Source of the DNA: Basidiobolus meristosporus CBS 931.73 | Lineage: Eukaryota; Basidiobolomycota; Basidiobolomycetes; Basidiobolales; Basidiobolaceae | Reading direction: 5' to 3' | Assembly (NCBI GenBank): GCA_002104905.1 | Contig: MCFE01000130.1 | Location: forward strand, 95,857 to 159,856 | Length of the DNA stretch: 64,000 bases | Shown: piece by piece, positions 11,387 to 23,509 of the stretch | Layout of the letters: every line of letters starts with the position of its first letter | How positions within the stretch are numbered: the stretch's first letter is position 1 | Notes under the pieces: model-generated | Databases searched by the model: none | What the model was told of the DNA's origin: nothing | What the model saw: the letters and a program-made list of their open reading frames with translations, nothing else | Made by a program: the position numbers and the translations under genes

Positions 11387-12748
11387 ATGAAAATCTCCCA
11401 TGCCCTCAAGTGCGTGGTTTGGTTAAAACTTCAAGGTGTGGCGACGGCCGTCTGTCACATTCCTTCGACCAAGCATTACGTTATACCAAAAACATCGGTT
11501 CCGCCTGTAATCGATGGGAGTTTGAATGATGATGTTTGGGAGAACGCGCCTTGGACGGATGAATTCACTGGCCTGCTAGACTCATTCTCTGGACTGGTGC
11601 CATCTTTAAATATGCGAACTAGAGCAAAGGTTAGAATCCACGAGTGTATTGTATAGCCTGGCCTCACTAATCGGGATTTCTGCTGTATGCCAGATGCTTT
11701 GGGATGACCAGAATATTTACGTTGGTGCACAAATGACAGATCCGATATTGTTTGCCAATGTCAGCAATCCCCTGGACTTAGGTAAGCATCCGTAGGTTTA
11801 TGCGTCTCGTATGGGATGGGCCTTTGAACTAAAGAGAAATAAGCAGAGCTCTACGATAATACCTTTGAAATATTCATTGATTTCGACCGAACCAACCACC
11901 ACTACAAACGAATTCAGATGAATCCCTTGGGTAACCATCGTACCCTCGAATACCCTAGACCTCCAGATGATGGAGGTTTGCCCAGTGGCTGGGATGCCTC
12001 ATCCAAAATTACATATGGTGTGTTCAACAGCACCCCCATCAACGTTATCCATGATGCCTTATCTCTGATCGACTCTGTCACGGAGACAAACAGCCAGTGG
12101 TCGGTCGAATGGGCCATTCCTATCAGTTTATTACGTAAGGCTAGGAAAAGGAGTGATACTGCCAACAGTGCCATGCCTTCGTTCGCAAACTTTCAGTTTA
12201 TGAGGTAAGTGAAGATATCAATGCAGTAGACCATATGCTAACAAGAGTGGTAAATTTAACCCTTTGACAGAGCCGGCTGGCCACCGGCGTCCATTCCACA
12301 CCCGCAAGAAGACCCCGGAGGGCTCAATAAGCGAGAGCTACTTTCATTACTGGAGCCCATTAATGAAGGGCCATTTCAACATGTGTGGTCTGTACTACAT
12401 GATAATACCACCAACACTGTGGACAATCCCGAATACTGGGGCACCATAGAGTTTTCTGACTCTGTGAAAGTGGACCCAGACCATCGGCTCAAGTCCGATC
12501 CACAGAAGACAGCTCGCCACGTCTTGATGGAAGTATACCACGCACAAAAGGCCTATTTTACCTCACACGGGCATTACACTGCCAGCCTGAGAGAATTACG
12601 CTCAAAGAGACACCGACTCTTTGGGTGTGGAAAAATTCCCCGAATCACTCTGTCTAATGATAGATTGCGGTATACCGCTAGTGTGAGGTCTGGAGAAAAG
12701 ATCGGGAAAGTCCGAGAAGACAGGCTCCTATGGTTTACGATGAGATAA
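11387..12748 (+). CDS. CBM9-like (family 9-like carbohydrate-binding) protein, 4 exons
   Basis: Exons 11387-11629, 11694-11781, 11847-12204 and 12271-12748; phases close to 388 aa. Nearly the whole protein is one CBM9/DOMON-like beta-sandwich. It opens with PPVIDGSLNDDVWENAPWTD (about residues 41-60). It continues with MLWDDQNIYVGAQM (about 82-95), LYDNTFEIFIDFDRTNHHY (about 112-130), WSVEWAIPISLL, and a C-terminal PEYWGTIEFSD. This order (IDG.LdD..W, lwDd..lYvga, dN.fEiFiD, W.vE.aiP, PE.WG) is typical of stand-alone family 9-like domains in fungi and bacteria. No catalytic module is attached. The first about 20 residues are mildly hydrophobic and could be a weak signal peptide; secretion is not certain. 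The ligand is unknown. Confidence 0.8.
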
Positions 12749-13304
12749 TGCGAAGTCCCTAGGTGCCTCCAATTTCCCCTGTTTGATTTTGTTGACCAAA
12801 AGCCAAGTTAAAAACCCGTCTTTACATATCTTCTCAACCAGCCATTACCATGTTGTGACAACCTTACTGGCACTGCGGATAATGATACTGTCGCAGTGCC
12901 CCTGCACTTGCCGAGGCATACTCCGTTCTCGGGCCGGCTCGAGGTTCTATATTTTTACGAGCCAAGCCACGGCCGTAGGCAGTGTGGAGCCTGGGGTACC
13001 AAATGAGATTCCTTGCCATGATTCCATAGGATCGAAGCCGACCCGTGCGCTCTGAAAATAAACAATGGTCACTGAATTTATTAGATATCATCGGAGATAC
13101 TCAGCGTACATGCCATCGATTGAGCTTGTTGGTGTACTTTGCAATCTTCCACCAAAGCGGGTAGGACCATGGTTATAGTGGTGTTCAAGGTGGGAACAGA
13201 CGCATCTTCATGATAAGATTGCGGCAGTATGGGTTCAATAAATTCCCTGGAAAGGTGCGGAGTGAAAATCAGTTCTTTATTTGACATATTTGAAGAATAT
13301 ACAC
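12749..13304. other. intergenic between convergent genes
   Basis: 3' flanks of the CBM9-like gene and the quinone oxidoreductase gene. Short open frames on both strands have no recognisable family content. Confidence 0.4.
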
Positions 13305-14549
13305 TTATAATTTATTGCGGGCACCAGTTGGGGCACTGGGGATAACAACCACTTTGCCGTAAGTCTTTCTTTCACTTATATCGGTCAATGCACCCTGGAC
13401 TTTCTCTAGTCCATGGTAGACAGTTTTGTAGACAACCGGCTTCAGCTTTCTATCGGCAAACAATTTGAATAACGAATCCCAGACTGGTTGGATTTGCTCT
13501 GGCTGATACTTTGTATAAGCGCCCCAATGCACACCCATCACTGCAATGTTCTTCAATAGAATTCGATTCACCGCTACCTTCTCAATCTTGCCAGCAGCAA
13601 ACCCGACAACCACGATTCTTCCATTCCATGCCACGCATTTCATGGAAACCTCGATAAGGCCTACTGGATCGAATACAACATTCGCTCCTTTGCCTTTGGT
13701 AATCTTCTTGACTGTTTCGGGCCAGTTTTTATCCTCCCGATAGTTGATGCAGTAATCTGCCCCATTGGCCTTGGCCACCTCCAATTTTTCCGAGGAGCCC
13801 GCGGTTGCAATCACTTCGGCACCAAGCGCCTAGCCCAAATTTGGTTATTCAGCTTTTGTCGGCGTGTTTTGAGTGCGTACTACTATACCTTCGCTATCTG
13901 GATAGCTGCCACGCCAACTCCACCAGCACCGGCATGGACCAGGCAAACCTCATCTAGTGCAAGAAGTTAGGCCCCGTGTTGTGAGGGTCGGCTTCCTAAG
14001 AGTGACGAACCTTTTTGGAGATTGGCTCTCAGGACTAGTGCAGCGTAACTAGTAGGGTAAGTGATGAATAAGCCAGCCGCTTCCTCAAAGCTCATTCCTT
14101 CAGGGATCTTGTGAGTGCTTGCAACTGGGGCTACTGCCTTTTCAGCGTAACAGCCCAAAGTGCTGCCAAATACCCGGTCACCCTTCTTGTATTGAGTTAC
14201 TGAAGGATGTGCTTCGATAACTACTCCAGCAAACTGAGAGGTGAATTAGTAGGGTGCAGTGCCAGGATGTAGTATTCGGGAAACTACCTCACTTCCGGGA
14301 ACAAAAGGGAAAGGCGGTTTGATCTGGTACTTTCCTTGGACCTAGTGTTTATAGTGGTAAGTGGGGGAGTCAAAAAGGCTATCTTCAATTGCCGCTTGGT
14401 ACCATCAAGATATCAAAGAAATTAGCCCCAGCTGCCTTGACCTCTACAAGCACCTGACCAGCCTTGGGCTTTGGTTCTGGCACATCTTCGAGTACTTGGA
14501 GCTGCTCTACAGAATCTAACCATTTATCCTTGACTACAATGGCACGCAT
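13305..14549 (-). CDS. quinone oxidoreductase-like MDR-family reductase, 5 exons
   Basis: NADPH-dependent quinone oxidoreductase-type member of the medium-chain dehydrogenase/reductase family. Exons in transcript order: 14549-14403, 14341-14288, 14233-14011, 13953-13889, 13829-13305; phases close to 337 aa. Seen: GroES-like N-terminus with VLVEVKAAGANFFDILM (about residues 33-49), PPFPFVPGSEFAGVV, KGDRVFG, the nucleotide-binding HAGAGGVGVAAIQIAKALGA (about 147-166), and the QOR-type C-terminus ending YGKVVVIPS. The structural and catalytic zinc Cys residues of true alcohol dehydrogenases are absent, so this is the zinc-free QOR branch. An upstream in-frame Met 13 codons earlier exists, but MRAIVVKD at 14549 is the usual family start. 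No partner gene is adjacent; a stand-alone detoxification role is inferred. Confidence 0.9.
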
Positions 14550-15688
14550 ACTTGGGATGGGAAACGGTGAAGATGAACAAATGTCCACCCCTCTGCAAAT
14601 ATTTATATATAATCATCATGAGGCTTAGCAATGCACCTTTATAACATCACCACTGCAACAATGAATCGATTTCACTGGATGGCACCTACTGGGAATCTTT
14701 GGAAAAAAGATGACAAAGGCAAATTCCATGTGTGAATTCACTTAGTCATGTTGATCATGTGAATTACAAATCAACAATGTGCAATGGCATCCCACCCCAT
14801 TGTGCTGGCTCATCTATAAGGTAGCACTTCAAGTATGCTATCCTCGAATAATCGGCTTTTTGAAAGCTCACGATTTTATGGGTTTCTCAGGATGATCCAA
14901 GGTCAATGGTGAGTACGACCCTGACTCTCCTCAGATCCGCCACCAACATGGTGGCGAAATGTTTACAAGGTTCTACCTTTTCAATAACCCTTGAAGGGTA
15001 TTGTCTTCAATGGTAGTTCCCAAGGGACGCTGCCGGTTGGCGTAAAGAATCTTGTACTCATAGTCATCATATGTACCAGCTTAATTCTATCCGTTTGATT
15101 AGGCCACCACGGCCTAGCTGAATCACTACTTGATATGCCCACTGTCTTTCTGTGGCTGCGTTTACTGGCATGCCACGGTCCAGGCTCTGGTATGGCGGAA
15201 GAGCCAAACTCTAACCAGCTTTGACTCATCAGCAACTGGTAGTACCACAGATATTCTATCTACCAAGCAGTCGTCGTGGTGAATAGATTCTTTCGCCATA
15301 GAAAGCATACTTGGATGGGAGTTCTGTTGGATGCTACCATTTATGGCAGAATGGGTATCTTATCATAGGGATTCTACTGGATATATCAGCGGGTTGGCTG
15401 TTTTTGAATCTCAAGACAGCAATAATTAAGGCACCCGTTTTGGCTACATGATGCTGGATCAATATCCCATTAAGCAAAATACCGCTGTAAATCACTAAAT
15501 TGACCGTGCTCGTGATGATTCGGTTAGATTGATGCGGCCTTGCCAACTGTGGTACTCGTTTCGGATCCTCTATATATTGCCATTGTTTCTCGAAAATCCT
15601 CCGCTGTTTGAACCAAATTTGTTAGAGTAATCAACAATACCAACAATACCCGACGATCAAAACTTGAGAAAGTTACTTAAGAACCGCC
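14550..15688. other. intergenic between divergent genes, no gene recognised
   Basis: About 1.1 kb between the minus-strand oxidoreductase and the plus-strand IQM-like gene, so it should hold both promoters. I found no supported exon or RNA gene. Confidence 0.4.
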
Positions 15689-16627
15689 ATGCATTGGTCC
15701 CTTCTGAACACGAAACTGCTATCCATCTCAGATCCACGTAAAAAGCGACTATCTAAGAAGCAAGCCAGTTCCATAGATCTGGTGAAATCTGAGGCTTTCA
15801 TGGCGCAATCTACCCCGGTGGGCAACCAACCTACAGTGGTTACCTCAGCAGCAACCCTTGAGCGGTGGGCTAAGCTGAGGAAGAGCGTTTTAAATGGAGA
15901 ATTCTCTTCTAAATTCGAGAAGGTTGTGCAAACCATGGAGCCTATCTGGAAGGTAATCATGCCTCATGCATTTCATTCGGCTCCCGTGTGCACCATGCTA
16001 ACTCTTTTGTGTTTACGACCAAAGGCTGAGGGGAAGAACTCCACTTCACCGCTCTGTGAAAGTTACTGGCTGGAGGCTATAGATAAGAACCATCGCTGGG
16101 GTGGGGTGCTCCATGCTTTCCATAAGGAATGGCTTCGTAGTGACACGGATGACGACTTCTTCACTTGGTTAGACAAAACCAAGGGATACCGTGGGCTACC
16201 AGGCCTCTGGGCCCTACGTTTGAAGGGAAAAATCAGCCGTGTAAGCTTCCTGGAGCCAGAAGAAAGGCTACGTTATCAGGTGGTCTGCGATACGAAAGGA
16301 AGGCTGGTTTACAAACACTCTGGGCGTTTGGTGCACCTACCCAAGCTCTATGTGAAGGGAATGGAGGGGATTTTCGTAGTCGACCGTGAAAATACTTTCT
16401 ACATGGCGAGAAAATTCCCTGGCTTCTTTCACCACTCTACCTTCTTAGCTGGAGGGAGAGTGCGAGCGGCTGGGATGGTGGTTGTTACCAAAGGCCATCT
16501 GAAATGGATCAGTAGGAGTAGTGGCCACTATAAACCTACCTCGGAACAATTGCTGCTGGCCGTTGAGCTGTTAAATAATATGGGCTTGAAGGATGAGTTC
16601 GAGATTGACCATGAGATAGCGCCTTGA
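15689..16627 (+). CDS. IQM-like protein (homologous to the plant IQ-motif IQM family core)
   Basis: Single-exon frame, 312 aa. The core matches the conserved part of plant IQM proteins. It has a block like ID..HRWGG.LH.FHKEWL (about residues 130-150), DDFFTWLDKTKG (about 154-165), LEPEERLRYQVVCDTKGRLV (about 187-206) and VYKHSGRLVH. Then come IFVVDRENTFYMARK (about 229-243) and FHHSTFLAGGRVRAAGMVVV (about 247-266). The end is SGHYKPTSEQL (about 277-287). Plant IQMs bind calmodulin through an N-terminal IQ motif; I see no clear IQ motif in the basic N-terminal 40 residues here. The biochemical function of the core is not established. A second in-frame Met at residue 38 (MAQSTPVG) is a possible alternative start. 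Confidence 0.7.
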   Translation: MHWSLLNTKLLSISDPRKKRLSKKQASSIDLVKSEAFMAQSTPVGNQPTVVTSAATLERWAKLRKSVLNGEFSSKFEKVVQTMEPIWKVIMPHAFHSAPVCTMLTLLCLRPKAEGKNSTSPLCESYWLEAIDKNHRWGGVLHAFHKEWLRSDTDDDFFTWLDKTKGYRGLPGLWALRLKGKISRVSFLEPEERLRYQVVCDTKGRLVYKHSGRLVHLPKLYVKGMEGIFVVDRENTFYMARKFPGFFHHSTFLAGGRVRAAGMVVVTKGHLKWISRSSGHYKPTSEQLLLAVELLNNMGLKDEFEIDHEIAP

Positions 16628-17280
16628 TGTGTGTGGGCTTTTATGCATCGACTCGCTTGACCCATTCTGTACATATGCTCATATTTTCCGCATTGCTGCG
16701 AAATGCTTAGTGTCTCTTTAGCCGTTCGAGAGATAACCTCGTTATGGGAAGCAGATACAACGTAAATTGCACCCAGTTTTATGTAAAAATTCCATTGTTC
16801 AATACTCAAACCCATCCGACTTAACACTTTTTAAAGCTTGTGATTATTAATAGCCGACAGAGGTGAGAGTATCCTAACGTAAATAAAATCTCGCCCCCCC
16901 TATAAACCTTGCTTTGAAGTTGAATCAACCCGGATTCCTGCTGCTCACACTCCATGCTTTCGTTGAGCTCGGTGTACATCAGGGTCAGTGAAATCCCGAT
17001 AGTATACGTCTAAAATGGAAATAATGAATTCCCGAGGGGTCAGATAGTGGCGGGTATCACGTGAGGCAGGAGTGGTGTTTGAATTATACGAAAGAGTTGT
17101 TTTGATTTAGTGAGAGATGTTTATTTCTGTGGAGTAACCAATGAAGTGGCATCTCTCAAATCTCTTGTAGCGACAACATTGAAAAGTAGATTTTGAAGGC
17201 AAGCAAAGGACGGATCGAACTTTATATCTCTCCAATCCATTCACTCCACCACATACCCGAAAAGATACTTTTATTCACTT
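16628..17280. other. intergenic, no gene recognised
   Basis: 3' flank of the IQM-like gene and promoter side of the coiled-coil gene. Nothing else could be supported. Confidence 0.4.
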
Positions 17281-18921
17281 ATGTCGTGGGAGGAGCTTAT
17301 ACAACAAGTGGTCGAAACTTCCGACGAGATCAACACGTTGGATTTTCGAACAAGTGCCACCGCCATCCGTCGCCAGTTCGAGAACAACGTATCCGTAGGA
17401 AATTTCAAACTACGTGATGCCACTCCACAAGAATGCAAACTGTTCTCTTCCCAAGCTGCTGACCAGAGCGTTGAAAGGTATTATTCTTGACCCTGTACCG
17501 CTTTCACCTCTGGCTTCTCCTCACCCTTACCCTGTTGGATAGAGTCATCGAGGAGAACTTACGCGCGATAGAAGAGAATTTTGACAACGTGCCAATCTTA
17601 TTTGAGAGTGCCAAAAATATTTTACAATATTGGTACGTAGGTGAAGCTTTGGTATTTCCGAAGGGAAAACTCATTCTTGATGGTCACCTTTAGTGAGGAG
17701 GGCGAGAACAACAAGTTACTGGAGGCTCTCGTTGAAAAGCACGAATCGCTACTTACGAATATCCAAGACACTCAGGTGATATTGTCCAAGGTACAAGCGA
17801 AATTCCCCAATCTCCATTTTCGGTATCTTTCCTGATCCACTTGCCTAGACTCAAGCAGAGAGTGATGCTTGTAGCGAAGAGACCAATTCCAGTGGCCCCG
17901 ACATAGCGGCTCTGAAACGACAAGTTGAGCAGGAGCAGCAGGATCTAGATAGCCTAAATCAAATCCTGGTCAACTATGAGGAGCAGAAGTTGAGCTTGGA
18001 CGGATCTATTGAGGAGAAAAAGAAAGCCAGCAACACAATGAAGCAACTGGCCAAAGACCTCGAGGAGCTAACCATCGAAGAAAACAATGACCTGGAGCTT
18101 ATCGAACGGTTGAAATTAGAACTACAACAAAAACAGCAACAGTTAGAGCAATTAGGTATGCCTGAGCATTTACATTGCGTCATTGAGTAATGTACTAATA
18201 CGAGCTTTGCTGGTAAAGAAGAGGAAGAGGAAGCCATGAAGTCCAACAAGACCTCAAAGCGATCTGTGCTTGGCGACATGCTTGAGACCCAGTTTGATGA
18301 GCTTCAAAAAATGGTGAAAGCCTCCATGGTAATGATTCGTCCTTAGGCGAACATTGATTCAACGTCCATCCGTGTCTAAGCACCATTAATTATATAGTCA
18401 TCCAACGGCGGCGAAAACGTTGAAGCTTCTATGGTAGTCACCTTGAAACAGCTTCCATATTTATGGCCTTAACTAATCGAGCATGACATGTAGGGCGAGA
18501 CCTTGGAGACTTTGACCGGTCTAATCGGCCAGTGCGAAAATGCTGAAATCAACAAAATGACCGCTGATGTGCTCAAGTAAGTGTTTTGGCGAGAAACATT
18601 CGTCCGTCAAGGCGACTAAGAACTCACATGGCACTTAGCGATATACAGGACAAGCTGATCTTCTTGATGGCCAATTTCCAGCCACAGGATCAGGAGCTGA
18701 TTTGCTCGATGCCAGCAACGGCCCAGACCCAAACTGCTGCCAAAGTGCTGCGGACGATCAAAGAAAATCGTGGAGAGATTTCGGTTAACCTTCTCAAGGA
18801 GCAGGTTGCTGCTGAGGGGATTCCACAAGGCCAAGTACTGCAATGTATCTACATGTTGGTGGCGAATTCCTTAATCGAAATTGACCGAACCAAGAAAGAG
18901 AATCCAGTACGATTGAGATAA
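17281..18921 (+). CDS. coiled-coil protein with possible C-terminal winged-helix domain, 8 exons, function unknown
   Basis: Exons 17281-17477, 17543-17632, 17694-17790, 17849-18155, 18219-18328, 18398-18433, 18494-18576 and 18639-18921; phases close to 400 aa. I do not recognise the family. The N-terminal about 95 residues look helical and globular. Residues about 96-265 are a long coiled coil rich in E, Q, K and L (for example LELIERLKLELQQKQQQLEQ). A Ser/Gly linker encoded by a 36-nt micro-exon follows. The last about 65 residues (KVLRTIKENRGEISVNLLKE to NPVRLR) alternate helices and a short strand like a winged helix. The acidic run EEEEE spans an exon junction. Such architecture occurs in kinetochore, spindle and vesicle-coat adaptors, but no motif fixes a role. 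Confidence 0.75.
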
Positions 18922-20074
18922 CTTACCCGCCGATTATGGCTTAAACCTGAGCAAATGTGGCGTTTCTTATAGAGCCGCCCGCGACTCCAATCTGTTTCCT
19001 TCCCCGATCATTCTTCTCATTCGGTTGCTGAATTGGTTGTACATTTACGTTGGTCATCCGAAACAATTGAGAATAGTGTACAAACTGATCATTTTATTAA
19101 TAAACGTGCGAACGAAGCCCGTCCGCCCAGTGAACGGCGTTTCGCTGAGCAAACCTTGAACCGTACATGCTATACAATCTAGTGTTTAAGCTTAAATGGA
19201 TTCTCCCGAGGAAATTTGCCCGACTACATCAGTGGAGCATGGGGGATATAGCATCTAATGACACCGGCTCCCTCCGCTGCTACTGACAATGCCCGTACAT
19301 TGGCTCTGAATGTCATGGAGGTACCACACTGCCACTTACGCCCTCGCTTCTATTGCTTTTGAGTTCATCTATTGTTCAGCGGTCGAAGTGACCGCAGCTT
19401 GGGGCTTCAGGAGTACAAAAGTTTGGAGGATGAACAGAGGACGAATACCATACACTGTGCAATGGGATGCAACAAGCCTTTTACAGCCAACACATGCAAC
19501 GACACCTAAACCAGGCTAACTGGTGATTAGTTGTTTCGAAGGCGAGGGGGGGGGGTCCGGGAATCTGCTCAATGTGGAATCTATCTAGATATTTCCATTT
19601 TAACACGAGTTTATAAGCAGCCATACAGAAAGGAGGAGTGCAGTGGAACATGAATCCATTGGGTAAGACTATTCGCAAGACCAGCTAAGCCACAAGTCCC
19701 ACTACTATAGTATCTCTTGGCTAAAACCCCGTCCGCACCCCAAATGCGTACCTGCCTATTCCGACCTAATTAAAAGTCCCAGTTCACTGGTAGATAATCA
19801 ACGCAATAATTTATTGTCCCCGAACACCCTCGGAACAAGTGAATCATGAGGCACCCAAGGCCCAAGACTCGGACGGGGACGGGGAATAGCAACCAAGGGT
19901 GGCCATTTACAACGATGAAGATAAGTCCAAACAACTATGATTCTTTAAATTCAATATCAAACAGCTAGCATAGTGCGCACATATACTTTCAACCGAATCG
20001 AAAAGCATGGTGGGGTGCTTCAGATAGGCATACAGCGCGAGTCGGGCCTCCGGTAATTCTATCCGGCCAGATAT
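18922..20074. other. intergenic between convergent genes
   Basis: 3' flanks of the coiled-coil gene and Maf1. A short poly-G run lies near 19550. No gene was recognised. Confidence 0.4.
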
Positions 20075-21074
20075 TCAGATATCCATGTGCATCATTACCA
20101 TGTCCTCATATGCGTACGGTGATCTAGCAATGGGCCAAACGACGAGTCAGCGTTGAGTGATGGCTGCAAATCGTGGCATGTTCATACCTCTTATCATTCT
20201 CAAGCTCACTGAGCTCGGATTCGCTTTCGATCATCGACGCAAGTTGCGATCTAGACAGTCAACATGGTTGATCAGAACCTCGCTGATGAAATGTAGCGCG
20301 TAAATGTTACCGTTGCCCGCTGAAGCTGATGAACAGGATTCGTTTCAGTTTGCGGTTGTAGAGGAAATAGTTGAAGGACCATCTGTTCCACAAAACCGAG
20401 TTAGCTTGAAGTCAGCCACTTGAGGGTGGTCCGGACTTACATCGATCCTTCTTCAGCGTATGGATCCGAATCAACATCAGGGTCATAGCTGTATACCTCA
20501 CAGTCAGCCACAACAATAGCCTCATCAACAGCGTCCCAGAACCGTAATTGGTGAACAAGATTGATGCGGCCCATGTTTAGCAACGTGGTGTTGATGTAGC
20601 TAATCACGTAGAGCGGGGAGGCGAGTTTGCAAAATTGCTCTGATCGTAAATTGCTTGACAAGTAGGATTCAGTAATCATGACCTAGGTCGCAGTACATTC
20701 CAGCATGTCTACCTGAAGTCGTAGTCAGGAAAAGAGGCATTCAGTATAGATATCAGATAGAACAAGGCTTTGCGTGAGGATGGCTGGTCCAAGGGGCCAA
20801 AGGGTGACACAATCAGATGAAGATTCTCGTCCGGAGATAAGCTATAGGAAGAAAGATCCTCTTGATATCTGGACTCCAGTTGCTTGTATAGTTTCTTGTC
20901 CGAGCCCGCGCTTTTACCTGTTGAAGAGGGTTAACATGTTTGTTGGTCGGGGTCGGAAAGAGATTGATACGTACAAGAATACGCTTCGACTCGGCCCACA
21001 ATTTGGCCGTCAACCGTATCAAACGCGAGATGCTTATTAAGGATATCCAGTGAGGGGAATTCTAGGAACTTCAT
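20075..21074 (-). CDS. MAF1: Maf1, repressor of RNA polymerase III, 6 exons
   Basis: Conserved regulator that, when dephosphorylated under stress, binds Pol III and stops tRNA and 5S transcription. Exons in transcript order: 21074-20975, 20917-20713, 20653-20441, 20382-20311, 20250-20188, 20123-20075; phases close to 233 aa. Seen: box A with FLEFPSLDILNKHLAFDTVD and EAYSCKSAGSDKKLYK (about residues 3-46); box B with LNASFPDYDFS (about 93-103); and box C with FWDAVDEAIVVADCEVYSYD (about 139-158), [20 protein letters not shown], and KRILFISFSGQR. A Ser/Glu-rich C-terminus with SELSELEND follows, as usual. The third exon begins inside an open frame that starts with an apparent Met at 20679; that Met lies in the preceding intron and is not used. 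The intron acceptor TCAAG at 20654 restores the family sequence. Confidence 0.93.
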
Positions 21075-23509
21075 GGTGTGAGCAGTTCAGGGGTGAGTGG
21101 TGGGTGGTGACAACAGAGTCTGAAAAAGCAGTCAGTTAAGGGTGGAGAATGACAGTCCAACACCGATGGATCTTGGAGTACTCTAGAGCTAATGGAGCAT
21201 GCCTATCTTCATTTAAGAGACTGTCCATTCTTTATATAGGGGAGCTTATAATTGGCAATACAGATCCACGGAGATTCGTAGGGATACGAAATTTGACAAG
21301 CAGCGAGGAAGCCACTGATGATTGCCCGCCATGATTGGACTGTCCTCTAGGCCAATCAGGTGCCGTTTCAGCAGCATGGTGTAATATCTTGTGTCACAAA
21401 AGAGAAGTGGTTTATTGCCAAACCGGTTTTTTGAATCATCCAAGACCCAAAGGGAGGACCATTTAACGTTTGAAGGTGGAGTCTAGTGATTCCATTGGCA
21501 AGTACACGGAGAGCCTACTTAAGCCCGGAAGATGTAATATGTTCTCAGAAACTGAGCAGGAGGTAGCGACATGAGGTACCCGAATGCAGGCTGTGCTTTA
21601 GCAGCGCTCCAATCAAACGCAAGCAAATCTAGTTCCCCAATGGCACCAAATTGCCAACCAATTTCAAGCAACGATAGGCTAGACATAGAACTAGATGCGC
21701 TGCTAGTGCTGATTATATAAGACCGATGAAATCACGTATTGCCGAAGCAGGCAGATGTATTACCTAACGCCATCCGGCTACCTGTGTGGGCAGCAGTGGG
21801 TGAAGCACACCATCGCACGCTAAAACACCCTAGCAATCCCGAATCCGCTTCATGCATATTCTGAACCGTCCAAAGTTGCATGCAGAGTCAGTTAAGCATG
21901 TTCCTGAACCAGCAAGTGAACTTCGTGCCAGAATGCCGCCAATGACTGGTTTTCAAGCGGCATTTCCAAGTTCAGCGATCTTGCCCTGATTAGATCTATC
22001 TCCAGCACACCCACTGGATGATTATTACGAGGCAGATCTTCCACCATCTACGTCACCGTCAGAGCTTTAATTCACCAATCCCTGACGATACCCAAGGCAG
22101 ACGGATAGGCTTGCTCTTGCTTGAAAGGCTGCATGAAGGGTGCATTTGAAAGAATGCACGCACGGCAGAAAGTCGTTGTAGGGCCAAAGGATGGCCCCAA
22201 AACTAACATCGTCGCTCGTTGCTACCGGTATTCACTCGATCTTCACTTGAATCCAGCAAGTCGCAACTCTCCTATGATCCATCAAAATACATGTGTAGAA
22301 CTTGTGCTTAAACATTCTGATATTTCTGACTCATCCCTGTTGCGTACAACTCGCTACTTTATTCAAGAAGTGACCACACAACAATGATGAGGTGTTGCCA
22401 TGAGCTACAAAGTGACGGTCATGCCACTGAACCATCGGTTGCCGTCGTTGTAGAGGTTTAGTTAAACTTCGCCTGTACCCGATGCAGGTATCCTTATTGG
22501 CGGCGTGCTATTGGGGCTGCTTTTCGCATGATTACCTAGGAAGAGGCTAGGTCAAGAGATTCTCGCCAACTTTTCTACGTTGCATCACACAGTCAATATA
22601 TTAAAAGGTTATGCTACAGCTAGTCCATTCTACCTTAATCATTGCTTAGAATGTGAGGAGCTTCTAGAAGAGAAAGCCTACCTAATCATGGTTCTGCCTT
22701 CATGACGAAATACTGCATGTCTGGTTTAGTCACAGAAACAGTATCAATGATATATCCAGTTGTTTCAATACGTTATGTTGTTTTGAATGAATCTGGATTT
22801 TCCCTCTCATAGCATATACGCTCACCGATCCTGATCATCTATACACCAGAACAGAATCTAATGTTTATGGATATGCCTACAGACTAGGATCCTCCTACCG
22901 TCTGTAAGGAACCTTTCGCACCTTGGAAAATGATAGAAATACAAACACGCGGTGTAACCTGTTTAGCCTTTTACAAGGAGGTACCGGTCCCGATTTGCCA
23001 AGTGGCTAAGGTTCCTTGCAATCAGTCTTGTGAAAGATTGGATTCTGAATACAATCTTGAGAACACCATTTTAAAATAGAAGTTGCAAGCTCAGCCAAAT
23101 CTTTAAACGCCTCAGTTTTCTGGCCAGTTTCAAAGATTTCTTGTTTGCCTGCCAAATAATCTAGGCCGCTATTGTTAAAGAAATGGCCGATTTCTGGCTA
23201 TTGGTAAGGTGTATCGTATCGTATTATATATTTTTACAGCAGCAACATGTTCCATTGCAAATACTGGTCATATACTAGATATTCAGCTTGATGTGCAGTG
23301 GAAAATAACTTCGTGTGAAAATGTTATCAGAATATTCAGTTCAGTGAAAGTGATCAACTTCAGAATTAGTATGATAACTTGTGCAAATATGTTGCACATA
23401 TTCAATCCTTAATCAGAAACAAATCGCGTTATAAGCAATTTATATTTATTCTGATGTGTAGTTCTCATTGGTTAGTACTACATCTGAGAGTCCTTGTTTG
23501 TGGTCATAT
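21075..23509. other. intergenic, transition into transposon island
   Basis: 2.4 kb with no gene I can support. Near 22990-23170 a minus-strand stretch could encode an exon-like peptide (GLDYLAGKQEIFETGQKTEA and onwards) bounded by possible splice sites. It may be the remnant of a gene cut by the transposon island. From about 23.2 kb the base composition becomes more AT-rich and CpG-poor. Confidence 0.35.

Noticed and set aside
20437-20679. Open frame on the minus strand starting MITESYLSS
   Set aside because: The start lies in a Maf1 intron. Splicing at TCAAG (20654) gives the family sequence PDYDFS and closes all phases, so only the downstream part is coding.
1-23200. tRNA and rRNA genes
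   Set aside because: Looked for paired A and B boxes and rRNA-like blocks by eye; a few partial B-box-like strings (for example near 11010) had no matching A box or acceptor stem.
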